The notes under the pieces: generated by a model
What the model saw: the letters and a program-made list of their open reading frames with translations, nothing else
Told to the model about the DNA's origin: nothing
Databases searched by the model: none
Made by a program: the position numbers and the translations under genes
Part shown: piece by piece, positions 33,210 through 39,996 of the stretch
Layout: each line of letters opens with the position of its first letter
How positions within the stretch are numbered: the first letter of the stretch is position 1
From: Deltaproteobacteria bacterium
GTDB taxonomy: Bacteria > Desulfobacterota > Desulfuromonadia > Desulfuromonadales > Geopsychrobacteraceae
Reading direction: 5' to 3'
Length of the DNA stretch: 40,414 bases
NCBI GenBank assembly: GCA_009993495.1
Contig: JAACTI010000249.1
Coordinates: 1-40,414, forward strand

Positions 33210-34274
33210 ATGAGTCAACTCTTCTCCCCCCTTGAACTACGCTCCCTGAAAATCCGTAACCGGATTTTCGTTTCGCCAATGTGCCAATATTCCTGCATCG
33301 ACGGTGTTCCAAACGACTGGCACCTTGTCCATCTTGGCAGCCGAGCCGTAGGTGGTGCCGGGTTGGTCATGGCGGAAGCAACCGCCGTGACCCCGGAAGG
33401 ACGGATCAGCCCCGGCGATTGCGGCTTATGGAACGATCACCAGGCCGAAGCCTTTGCCCGAAGCGCAGATTTCATCGCCGCCCAGGGCGCCGTACCCGCC
33501 ATTCAACTTGGACATGCCGGACGCAAAGCATCGACCGCTCCCCCCTGGCGTGGCGGCAAAGGGGTCACCGCGGATGAGGGCGGCTGGCAACCGTTGGCTC
33601 CGAGTGCCCTGGCCTTCTCTGCTGGAACGCCGATCCCCACCCCACTGGCCGAAACCGACCTCGAACAGATTTGCAATGCCTTCACGTCAGCCGCAAAACG
33701 CGCCCTCAACGCTGGTTTCAAAGTCGTCGAAGTGCACATGGCTCATGGTTACCTGCTGCATCAATTCCTTTCGCCCCTCAGCAATCGGCGGACAGATCAC
33801 TATGGTGGCAGCCTGGACAATCGCCTGCGCTTCCCGCTGCTGATTGCTCAGCTGGTGCGCGAAGCCTGGCCCGCCGAGCTGCCCGTTTTTGTGCGCATAT
33901 CAGCAACAGACTGGGTCGATGGTGGTTGGGATCTGGAACAATCCATCGCGCTTTGCCGCAAATTGAAAAAGATGGGTATCGACCTCATCGACTGTTCAAC
34001 CGGCGGGCTGATCCCGGATGCCATTATCCCCCTGGCCCCCGGGTTTCAGGTGCCGATGGCGGCGGAAATCCGGAACAGGGTAAACATTGCAACGGGCGCA
34101 GTCGGGATGATAACAGCGCCGGAGCAAGCCGAGCAGATCATCGTCACAAAACAGGCAGATGTGGTTCTTCTGGCGCGGGAACTCCTGCGCGATCCCCACT
34201 GGCCACTGCGGGCGGCAGCAATATTAAAGGACGAAGTCCTTTGGCCGGTTCAATATGAGCGCGCAAAAAACTAG
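33210..34274 (+). CDS. Old Yellow Enzyme-type NAD(P)H:flavin oxidoreductase (YqjM-like)
   Basis: This 354-residue FMN TIM-barrel enzyme belongs to the thermophilic-like/YqjM class. The redox-tuning Cys25 in SPMCQYS, the substrate-binding pair His176/His179 in EVHMAHGYLLHQF, and YGGSLDNRLRFPL are present. ATGAVGMITAPEQAEQI and ADVVLLARELLRDP bind FMN phosphate. Such enzymes reduce activated C=C bonds of enones, nitro-compounds and maleimides. An AAGGAA RBS precedes the ATG. It stands alone after the structured element. The physiological substrate cannot be assigned. Confidence 0.9.
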   Translation: MSQLFSPLELRSLKIRNRIFVSPMCQYSCIDGVPNDWHLVHLGSRAVGGAGLVMAEATAVTPEGRISPGDCGLWNDHQAEAFARSADFIAAQGAVPAIQLGHAGRKASTAPPWRGGKGVTADEGGWQPLAPSALAFSAGTPIPTPLAETDLEQICNAFTSAAKRALNAGFKVVEVHMAHGYLLHQFLSPLSNRRTDHYGGSLDNRLRFPLLIAQLVREAWPAELPVFVRISATDWVDGGWDLEQSIALCRKLKKMGIDLIDCSTGGLIPDAIIPLAPGFQVPMAAEIRNRVNIATGAVGMITAPEQAEQIIVTKQADVVLLARELLRDPHWPLRAAAILKDEVLWPVQYERAKN

Positions 34275-34408
34275 CCCGGCTTCGTTTCGAGATCGGCAAT
34301 GGTTCTGGCCAGTTTGAAAACCCAGGTGCTGCGGCGCGCTGAAAGACCGTGTTTGTCGGCACCTCGGTTAAGAATCTGATTGCCTTTGACATCTTTTGCC
34401 GTTCTCAA
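34271..34408 (-). pseudogene. Fragment of comM/yifB (Mg-chelatase-like), C-terminal end only
   Basis: The minus frame between the stop codon at 34409-34411 and TAG at 34271-34273 encodes about 45 residues, including GNQILNRGADKHGLSARR and FKLARTIADLETKPG. This matches the C-terminus of ComM/YifB AAA proteins, which have a similar L-N-R-A-x-x-x-x-G-L-S-A-R-A-Y...L-K-V-A-R-T-I-A-D-L-E segment. Nothing else of the ~500-residue protein is present upstream. It is most simply a remnant left by a deletion or insertion. It overlaps the last bases of the OYE gene. Confidence 0.6.
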
Positions 34409-34435
34409 TTAGCTCCTTAGAACAAAAATTAGGGC

Positions 34436-34473
34436 TTGACATATATTTGCCTATTTGGCTATATTGCCAAATA
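34436..34473 (+). promoter_or_regulatory. arsR promoter with palindromic operator
   Basis: TTGACA (34436-34441) and TATATT (34460-34465) are 18 bases apart. A perfect 8-bp inverted repeat, TATTTGGC (34452-34459) and GCCAAATA (34466-34473), brackets the -10 box itself. This is a standard position for ArsR-family operators, so the repressor likely controls its own operon and is released by its ligand. Confidence 0.85.
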
Positions 34474-34490
34474 ACGAAAGGCGATACCCT

Positions 34491-34823
34491 ATGAATGTGA
34501 ACCGAAAAAATCATTTGGAAGCGCGCGCGCGCGTGCTTAAGGCCCTCGCTCATCCGACGCGGTTGTTTATTGTTGAGGAGTTGGAGAAGGGTGAACAGTG
34601 CGTTTGCGATCTGACGGCAATGATCGGCGCCGATGTCTCGACGGTCTCCAAACATCTCTCCGTGCTTAAGCAAGGTGGTATAGTGCTGGATGACAAACGC
34701 GGCAACCAGGTTTTCTATCGTTTGCGTGTGCCTTGCATTCTTAACTTTTTCGGCTGTGTTGAATCGGTGCTTGAAACTCAGGCGCAAGATCATGTTGATT
34801 GTCTAACCCGCGAGGGCGCCTGA
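34491..34823 (+). CDS. ArsR/SmtB-family metalloregulator
   Basis: This 110-residue winged-helix repressor reads ARVLKALAHPTRLFIVEELEKGEQCVCDLT, then the recognition helix VSTVSKHLSVLKQGGIV and the wing DDKRGNQVFYRL. Cys37 and Cys39 in QCVCDLT match the metal/arsenite-binding ELCVCDL motif. Extra cysteines near the C-terminus may add ligands. The ATG at 34491 follows AAAGG. It is the first gene of an operon with a permease and four thiol/redox proteins, so arsenic, another thiophilic element or redox stress is the likely signal. Confidence 0.9.
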   Translation: MNVNRKNHLEARARVLKALAHPTRLFIVEELEKGEQCVCDLTAMIGADVSTVSKHLSVLKQGGIVLDDKRGNQVFYRLRVPCILNFFGCVESVLETQAQDHVDCLTREGA

Positions 34824-34869
34824 TTTTTTTGTTTAAGTGTTTGGCTATTTGACCAAGAAAGAAAAAACC

Positions 34870-36177
34870 ATGAACTGGAAAACCGAATGGAAACCCTTAT
34901 TCTGGATTATTTTTGTCTTTGCCGTCTGTTTCTTTATGCCGGTCGAGGCGCCGCGCGTGCAGGCGGCGATTATAGAGTCTCTCTATCTGGTTAAGTGGTA
35001 CGCCCAAGAACATGTGCTGCTTTGCCTAGTGCCGGCCTTCTTCATCGCGGGAGCGGTGGCGGTCTTCGTCAGCCAGGCGGCGGTGATGAAATATCTCGGT
35101 CCCACAGCCAACAAGATTCTCGCTTATGGGGTCGCTTCGGTCTCAGGCACGATTCTCGCGGTCTGTTCCTGCACCATTCTGCCACTGTTCGCCGGCATTT
35201 ACCGCATGGGTGCGGGCCTGGGACCGGCTTGCGCTTTTCTTTACTCCGGCCCGGCGATCAATATTCTGGCGATTGTCCTGACTGCGCGCATCCTGGGCCC
35301 TGAAATGGGTATCGCGCGCGCCGTCGGCGCCATTTTGTTCGCCATTATCATCGGCTTGTTGATGCACTTTTTCTTCCGCCACGAAGAGGCCGACAAGGCT
35401 GCCGCCGCGCCGATTATGGGCGCTGACGAAGCTGGCCGGCCCCTGTGGCAGACGGCACTCTATTTTGCGAGTATGGTCGGGATTTTGGTGTTTGCTAACT
35501 GGGGAAAAACCGAAGAAACCAGCGGTCTGTGGTACGCAATTTACAGCGCCAAGTGGATTATCACCAGCGCATTTTCCATCGCTTTAGGTGTAATGCTCGC
35601 GACCTGGTTTCAACTGGGCCTGGTGCGGATTCTACTGGCTTCCCTGTCGGCGGTGCTGGCCGCGTTTATCGCCCCGCAGCACCCGGAGCTGAGCTTTACT
35701 TTCGGCGTCATCGGCCTCTCGACCCTGAGCAACCTTAAAAGCACCCGCGAGGGCGAAATGGGCGAATGGTTCAATGAGAGCTGGGACTTTGCCAAGAAAA
35801 TCCTGCCCCTGCTACTGATTGGGGTGTTAATCGCCGGGGTGCTGCTGGGTCGACCCGGTCACGAAGGGTTAATTCCTTCGAGCTGGGTGGCTTCGCTGGT
35901 TGGTGGCAACTCGGTCGGAGCCAACCTCTTTGCCTCGGTCTTCGGCGCCTTTATGTACTTTGCCACCCTGACCGAGGTGCCGATCCTGCAAGGCCTGATC
36001 GGCGCCGGCATGGGCAAGGGCCCCGCTTTGGCCTTGCTGCTCGCCGGGCCTGCCCTCAGCTTGCCGAATATGCTGGTGATTCGCAGTGTTATGGGCAACA
36101 AAAAGACCCTGGTTTTCGTGCTGCTGGTGATGGTTATGGCAACCATCAGCGGCTTGATCTTCGGAGCAATTTTTTAA
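34870..36177 (+). CDS. ArsP/UPF0718-type permease with CSC motif
   Basis: This 435-residue inner-membrane protein has about 10 hydrophobic helices in two halves. The first half contains GTILAVCSCTILPLFAGI with Cys99 and Cys101, matching the C-S-C-x-x-L-P motif of DUF318/ArsP permeases. The second half repeats the pattern with FMYFATLTEVPILQGLIGAGMGKGPALALLLAGPALS. ArsP exports trivalent organoarsenicals in other bacteria. The ATG at 34870 is used because a start 33 bases earlier gives an extra charged extension. It is followed by two thioredoxin-like genes, so the cargo or the permease cysteines may be under thiol control. The true substrate is not certain. Confidence 0.82.
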   Translation: MNWKTEWKPLFWIIFVFAVCFFMPVEAPRVQAAIIESLYLVKWYAQEHVLLCLVPAFFIAGAVAVFVSQAAVMKYLGPTANKILAYGVASVSGTILAVCSCTILPLFAGIYRMGAGLGPACAFLYSGPAINILAIVLTARILGPEMGIARAVGAILFAIIIGLLMHFFFRHEEADKAAAAPIMGADEAGRPLWQTALYFASMVGILVFANWGKTEETSGLWYAIYSAKWIITSAFSIALGVMLATWFQLGLVRILLASLSAVLAAFIAPQHPELSFTFGVIGLSTLSNLKSTREGEMGEWFNESWDFAKKILPLLLIGVLIAGVLLGRPGHEGLIPSSWVASLVGGNSVGANLFASVFGAFMYFATLTEVPILQGLIGAGMGKGPALALLLAGPALSLPNMLVIRSVMGNKKTLVFVLLVMVMATISGLIFGAIF

Positions 36178-36223
36178 AAGGGCAGGGCACCCCCTACCCC
36201 TAGAACACGGAATGATCGCACAC

Positions 36224-36274
36224 GTAGGGGCACCCCTTGCGGGTGCCCTGGGCAGGCGCAAGGGGTGCCCCTAC
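36224..36274. repeat. Perfect 18-bp inverted repeat (REP-like palindrome)
   Basis: GTAGGGGCACCCCTTGCG (36224-36241) is the exact reverse complement of 36257-36274 around a 15-base centre. A related half (GGGCACCCCCTACCCC) lies just before, at about 36185-36200. Such AGGGGCACCCC palindromes are known as dispersed repeats in many bacterial genomes. It sits between the permease and thioredoxin genes, where it could also act as an mRNA processing or stabilising hairpin. No T-run follows. Confidence 0.8.
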
Positions 36275-36296
36275 ACAAACAAAAAGGAGAAAAACC

Positions 36297-36539
36297 ATGA
36301 AGAAGATTCAGATTCTCGGCACCGGTTGTGCCAAATGTCAGAAGTTGGCGCAGAATACCAAGCAGGCCGCCGACAAACTCGGGCTTGAATATGAAATGGA
36401 GAAGATCACCCAGATCAACGACATCATGGCCTTCGGCATCATGACCACGCCGGGCCTGGCGGTGGATGGCAAGGTTCTGGTCAGCGGCAAGGTGCCAAGC
36501 CCGGCTGAAATCGAAAAACTTTTCGGAGGTGTCGCATGA
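36297..36539 (+). CDS. Small thioredoxin-fold disulfide protein (MTH895/TM0996 type)
   Basis: This 80-residue cytoplasmic redox protein reads MKKIQILGTGCAKCQKLAQN, with the active-site pair Cys11/Cys14 (C-A-K-C) at the N-terminus. It has the cis-proline stretch MTTPGLAVDGKVLVSG and ends IEKLFGG. It is often found with ArsP-like permeases and ArsR regulators. The ATG at 36297 (AAGGAG) is used because the frame upstream reads through the palindromic repeat. Its end overlaps the next gene by four bases (ATGA). Confidence 0.9.
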   Translation: MKKIQILGTGCAKCQKLAQNTKQAADKLGLEYEMEKITQINDIMAFGIMTTPGLAVDGKVLVSGKVPSPAEIEKLFGGVA

Positions 36540-36889
36540 AAATCAAACTTTTAACGTTGTTGCTGGTGCTGGTGGCAACTTCGACCCTGGCGGCAGCAGA
36601 ACTGCCAAAACTGGTCGATGTCGGCGCCGACAAATGCATCCCCTGCATTAAGATGGCACCGATTCTTGAACAGCTCAAAACGGACTTTGCTGGCGAAATG
36701 CACGTCCAGTTTGTCGATGCCTGGAAAAATCGCGACCAAGCGGCCAGCTATGGGGTGCAGATGATCCCGACCCAGATTTTTTATGGAACCGACGGCAAGG
36801 AGCTCTACCGGCATACTGGTTTTTACAGCCGGGAAGAGATTCTCGCCAAATGGCAGGAGCTGGGCTACGCATTCAAGGCAAACCGATGA
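36536..36889 (+). CDS. Exported thioredoxin-like protein
   Basis: This 117-residue protein has a signal peptide (MKIKLLTLLLVLVATSTLAAA) and a thioredoxin fold with Cys34/Cys37 in ADKCIPCIKMAP. YGVQMIPTQIFYGTDGKEL provides the cis-proline loop. It should act in the periplasm, with reducing power from the CcdA-like protein encoded directly downstream. Both ends overlap neighbouring genes by ATGA, so the set is tightly coupled. Confidence 0.9.
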   Translation: MKIKLLTLLLVLVATSTLAAAELPKLVDVGADKCIPCIKMAPILEQLKTDFAGEMHVQFVDAWKNRDQAASYGVQMIPTQIFYGTDGKELYRHTGFYSREEILAKWQELGYAFKANR

Positions 36890-37587
36890 TCGAACAGCTT
36901 TTGGGCAGTTTGAGTCAGGCGGTGAGTGGTACTCCGCTCATCGCCCTGGGCGCAGCTGTCGGCTGGGGGGTGCTAAGCATTCTGCTCTCGCCCTGCCACC
37001 TGGCGAGTATTCCGATGATTGTCGGATTTATCGACGGTCAGGGGCGCATGAGCACGCGCCGCGCCTTTGGCATCGCCAGCCTTTTTGGTGGCGGCATTCT
37101 GCTCTCGATTGCCATCATCGGCCTGCTCACCGCCCTGGCCGGACGCATGCTCGGCGATCTCGGTCCCTGGGGCAACTACCTGGTCGCGGGAATTTTCTTT
37201 CTGTTCGGCCTGCACCTTTGGGGCTTGATCCCCATGCCCTGGTCGGGGCCGGGTCAGATCGGCATGCAGCGCAAGGGTCTGCTCGCCGCGCTGCTGCTCG
37301 GGTTGATTTTCGGCATCGCCCTCGGGCCCTGTACCTTTGCCTTCATGGGGCCAGTTTTAGGGGTGACCTTCAGTATTGCGGGCACGAATTTACTCTTTGC
37401 CGTCGCCCTGCTGTTGGCCTACGGGTTGGGCCACTGCGGGGTAATCGTTTTTGCCGGCACTTTCAGCGAAAAGGTTCAGCAATACCTCAACTGGAATGAA
37501 GGCTCCCAGGGCACCCTCTGGGTCAAACGGATTTGTGGACTCTTGGTGATAGCCGGCGGCGTCTGGCTGATCTATTCGGCTACCTGA
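36886..37587 (+). CDS. CcdA/DsbD-like transmembrane thiol transporter
   Basis: This 233-residue protein has six hydrophobic helices. Membrane cysteines lie in LSPCHLASIP (Cys37) and LGPCTFAFMGP (Cys149), the paired P-C sites with which CcdA moves electrons from cytoplasmic thioredoxin to periplasmic partners. ATG at 36886 overlaps the stop of the exported thioredoxin gene. The likely partners are the cytoplasmic 80-residue protein, this protein and the exported thioredoxin, a three-step thiol relay encoded in order. The C-terminal gene context has a rhodanese, so sulfur chemistry is involved. Confidence 0.88.
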   Translation: MIEQLLGSLSQAVSGTPLIALGAAVGWGVLSILLSPCHLASIPMIVGFIDGQGRMSTRRAFGIASLFGGGILLSIAIIGLLTALAGRMLGDLGPWGNYLVAGIFFLFGLHLWGLIPMPWSGPGQIGMQRKGLLAALLLGLIFGIALGPCTFAFMGPVLGVTFSIAGTNLLFAVALLLAYGLGHCGVIVFAGTFSEKVQQYLNWNEGSQGTLWVKRICGLLVIAGGVWLIYSAT

Positions 37588-37607
37588 ATCTGAAAAAGGA
37601 GAATTTG

Positions 37608-38051
37608 ATGAAAATTTTGCTGATGTTCATTCTGAGCGGATTTTGGATCGCAAGCGCCGTTGCCGCGCCCCTCAGCCTTGATGACTATCTGCTCGGTTAC
37701 AGCTATGAATCTCGCAAGGAGATGAAGGCCAGTAGCAAGCAACTGATCGACTGGCTCGAAGACGGCAAGGCGGTGCTGGTTGATATCCGCTTCGCTGAAG
37801 AACAGCAGGCCTGGGGCACCGGCTTCGGCCTGAAAATTCCCCTGAATGAGCTGCCCAAACGCCTGAATGAATTGCCCAAAGATAAAATAATCGTCACCGC
37901 CTGCCCGCACAAGGATCGCGCCGGCATCGCCATGGTCTACCTGCGCAGCAAGGGTTACGCCGCGCGCTATCTGACCGATGGACTTTTAGGGCTGATGGAG
38001 AACCTGCGCGGCGACGATGCGAAATATTTTCTGGAGCTGTTAAAAGAATAA
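37608..38051 (+). CDS. Exported rhodanese-domain protein
   Basis: This 147-residue protein has a signal peptide (MKILLMFILSGFWIASAVAA) and one rhodanese domain. It has AVLVDIRFAEEQQAWGTG, then the active-site loop VTACPHKDRAG with Cys99 and IAMVYLRSKGYAARYLTDGLLGL. The loop C-P-H-K-D-R is normal length for a sulfurtransferase. It should handle persulfide sulfur in the periplasm and may receive electrons or sulfur from the neighbouring thioredoxin. An AAGGAG RBS lies 20 bases after the CcdA-like gene, making it the last gene of the arsR operon. Confidence 0.9.
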   Translation: MKILLMFILSGFWIASAVAAPLSLDDYLLGYSYESRKEMKASSKQLIDWLEDGKAVLVDIRFAEEQQAWGTGFGLKIPLNELPKRLNELPKDKIIVTACPHKDRAGIAMVYLRSKGYAARYLTDGLLGLMENLRGDDAKYFLELLKE

Positions 38052-38056
38052 CGGCT

Positions 38057-38244
38057 TCATCGCATTTTCAGCTTGAGGCCGCGTTCCTGCTCACGCCCCT
38101 TCACCCGGCCGGTAAAGTTGCTCGACTGGGTTCGGCAGGAGATTGTATCGCGGTTCAGCGGGGTGCGGATTGCGCATGGACAATCGCTATTGAGAAAAAC
38201 ATCGCCAAGGCAATCATACTGAGGGTCAATCTAAGTCGTTTCAT
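38057..38244 (-). pseudogene. Small exported protein, possibly frameshifted
   Basis: An AAGGA-preceded ATG at 38244 (minus) starts MKRLRLTLSMIALAMFFSIA, a plausible signal peptide ending VHAQ, but the frame stops at 38155 after 29 residues. Another frame continues directly: RTPLNRDTISCRTQSSN, then FTGRVKGREQERGLKLKMR, to a stop at 38057. Joining the two across the GGGG run near 38159-38162 gives a credible protein of about 62 residues. It may be a true frameshift, a sequencing indel, or a 29-residue peptide gene. No family is recognised. Confidence 0.35.
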
Positions 38245-38298
38245 AGCGCTTCCTTAAAAAATAATAACTGGTCTTCGAATGTCCGCGAGGTTGCCCTT

Positions 38299-38640
38299 AT
38301 GTCCATCCTTATGCAAACCACACTGATGCTGGCCGTTTCCAATCTGTTCATGACCTTTGCCTGGTATGGGCATCTCAAAACCTTAAATCATCGGGCCTGG
38401 TACGTTGCCGCGCTGATCAGCTGGGGTATTGCCCTGTTCGAATATCTGGTTCAGGTGCCGGCCAATCGCCTGGGTTATACGGCCATGAGCCTGCCCCAGC
38501 TGAAAATTTTGCAGGAAGTGATTACGCTCAGTATTTTTGCGCCCTTTGCCCTGTTTTACATGGGGCAACCCCTCAAACTCGATTACCTGTGGGCGGCTTT
38601 GTGCCTGCTGGGTGCGGTCTATTTTATTTTTCGAAATTGA
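38299..38640 (+). CDS. DUF486 (DMT-like) small membrane protein
   Basis: This 113-residue protein has four hydrophobic helices and the DUF486 pattern: LFMTFAWYGHLKT, then WGIALFEYLVQVPANRLGY, then LKILQEVITLSIFAPFALFYM and ending LCLLGAVYFIFRN. The family is conserved but its function is unknown, with resemblance to small DMT exporters. It is monocistronic, divergent from the small minus-strand ORF. Confidence 0.88.
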   Translation: MSILMQTTLMLAVSNLFMTFAWYGHLKTLNHRAWYVAALISWGIALFEYLVQVPANRLGYTAMSLPQLKILQEVITLSIFAPFALFYMGQPLKLDYLWAALCLLGAVYFIFRN

Positions 38641-38823
38641 CGGCTGGAAAATTCGCGCTTTTTTCTGAGGCGTCACAGCTTAAAATACAGTGAGTTCGGA
38701 TAGTTAACTTCATGATTTTCGCCCTTAAATTTTACCGTTGACAAGCCTCCAATGCGAGCGTATAGGAACGCCCTATAAGCATTCCTGCTCTGGTTCGCGC
38801 AACGACAAAGCGATAAAAAGCGA

Positions 38824-38919
38824 CCCCTTTTTTAGCCACAGCCGCCAGGCGACCGGGCCTTTTGGGAATGCGACCCTTCGGGGTTTTGGTACCAACAGTG
38901 GCTTGTTTTTTAAAAGGGG
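38824..38919 (+). promoter_or_regulatory. Leader RNA structure able to mask the Shine-Dalgarno of the ATP-grasp gene
   Basis: CCCCTTTT (38824-38831) is fully complementary to AAAAGGGG (38912-38919), which is the RBS of the gene starting at 38926. Inside, GCCAC (38835-38839) pairs with GTGGC (38898-38902), and a CCC-TTCG-GGG hairpin lies near 38873-38883. The enclosed 58 bases are GC-rich and could form an aptamer-like core. An upstream stem AGGAA...TTCCT at about 38764-38786 adds structure. No known riboswitch class is recognised. Confidence 0.5.
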
Positions 38920-38925
38920 TTCAAC

Positions 38926-39996
38926 ATGCATATCACGCTCGCCTTCAACCAACTCGTGGCTGAGGAAGACGACCAGCCTCCCTCACGATGTTCCCTCAAA
39001 AATCCTGCGCAGCCGGATGACCGCTATGCCGAATGGGATGACGAAAATACCATTCTGGCGGTCGCCGATGCCTTGAGGTTGCAGCATCAGGTCTCCCTGG
39101 TGAATGCCGACCTCGATTTCTTCGAATCCGTGCGCCGCTTGAAACCTGATCTGGTCTTCAATATGACCGAGGGGCTTCATGGCGGCAGCCGCGAAGCCCA
39201 GGTTCCGGCCATGCTCGAGATGCTGCAGATTCCCTACACCGGCAGTGATCCCCTGACCCTGGGCTTGTGTCTCGACAAATACCGCACCAAAGAGATTCTC
39301 AGCTATCGTCAGCTGCCGACGCCGGGATTCGCCCTGATTGACCAGCTCAGCGAACTGCCCGAACATCTGCATTACCCGTTGCTGGTCAAGCCGCCGCTGG
39401 AAGGTTCGAGCAAGGGCATCACCAACAGTTCACTGGTACGTGAGCCCCTGGAGTTGATGCAGGAACTGGCGCGGATTCGTACCACCTATGGCCAGAAATC
39501 GCTGGTCGAAGAATTCCTCAGTGGTCGCGAGTTTACCGTCGCCATGCTCGGCAATGGCCCGGATCTGCAAATTTTACCGCTTGTCGAAATCGATTTTTCT
39601 ACCCTGCCCGCTGGTGCCAACCCGATCTATTCCTACGAGGCCAAGTGGCTGTGGGATACCGAAGCAGCGCCGCTGCAAATTTTTCATTGTCCTGCCCCCC
39701 TCGAACCGCTGCTGAAACGCAATATCGAGGATCTCTGCCGCAAGGCTTTTCACCACCTGGGTTGTCGCGACTGGTGCCGCATTGACCTGCGGCTCGATAG
39801 CGATGGCCATCCTCAGATTATCGAAGTCAATCCGCTGCCCGGGGTGCTGCCCCGCCCGGAGCAGAACAGCTGCTTTCCCAAGGCCGCTCGTGCGGCTGGA
39901 TTGAGTTATCAACAGATGATCTTGAGTGTTGTCGATGCCGCCTGCGTGCGGCTTGGACTGGTGGAGAAAGAACATGCGCGTCGCAGTTTGTTATAA
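38926..39996 (+). CDS. D-alanine-D-alanine ligase-like ATP-grasp protein
   Basis: This 356-residue ATP-grasp ligase has an N-terminal domain with DLVFNMTEGLHGGSREAQVPAMLEML, a variant of the Ddl 'fx-xlHG..GEDG' motif. The central part has YPLLVKPPLEGSSKGI (ATP grip) and VEEFLSGREFTVAMLG. The C-terminus has WCRIDLRLDSDGHPQIIEVNPLPGV, carrying the metal-binding Asp/Glu/Asn. The N-terminal insertion (DDQPPSRCSLKNPAQ) and MTEG in place of LHG argue against housekeeping Ddl. It may join other amino acids or peptides. It overlaps the next, similar gene by 23 bases. Confidence 0.82.
   Translation: MHITLAFNQLVAEEDDQPPSRCSLKNPAQPDDRYAEWDDENTILAVADALRLQHQVSLVNADLDFFESVRRLKPDLVFNMTEGLHGGSREAQVPAMLEMLQIPYTGSDPLTLGLCLDKYRTKEILSYRQLPTPGFALIDQLSELPEHLHYPLLVKPPLEGSSKGITNSSLVREPLELMQELARIRTTYGQKSLVEEFLSGREFTVAMLGNGPDLQILPLVEIDFSTLPAGANPIYSYEAKWLWDTEAAPLQIFHCPAPLEPLLKRNIEDLCRKAFHHLGCRDWCRIDLRLDSDGHPQIIEVNPLPGVLPRPEQNSCFPKAARAAGLSYQQMILSVVDAACVRLGLVEKEHARRSLL

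Noticed and set aside
38835..38902. 68-nt GCCAC...GTGGC segment as a tRNA
   Set aside because: The length and arms do not fit a cloverleaf on either strand, and the T-loop GTTCRANNC is missing.
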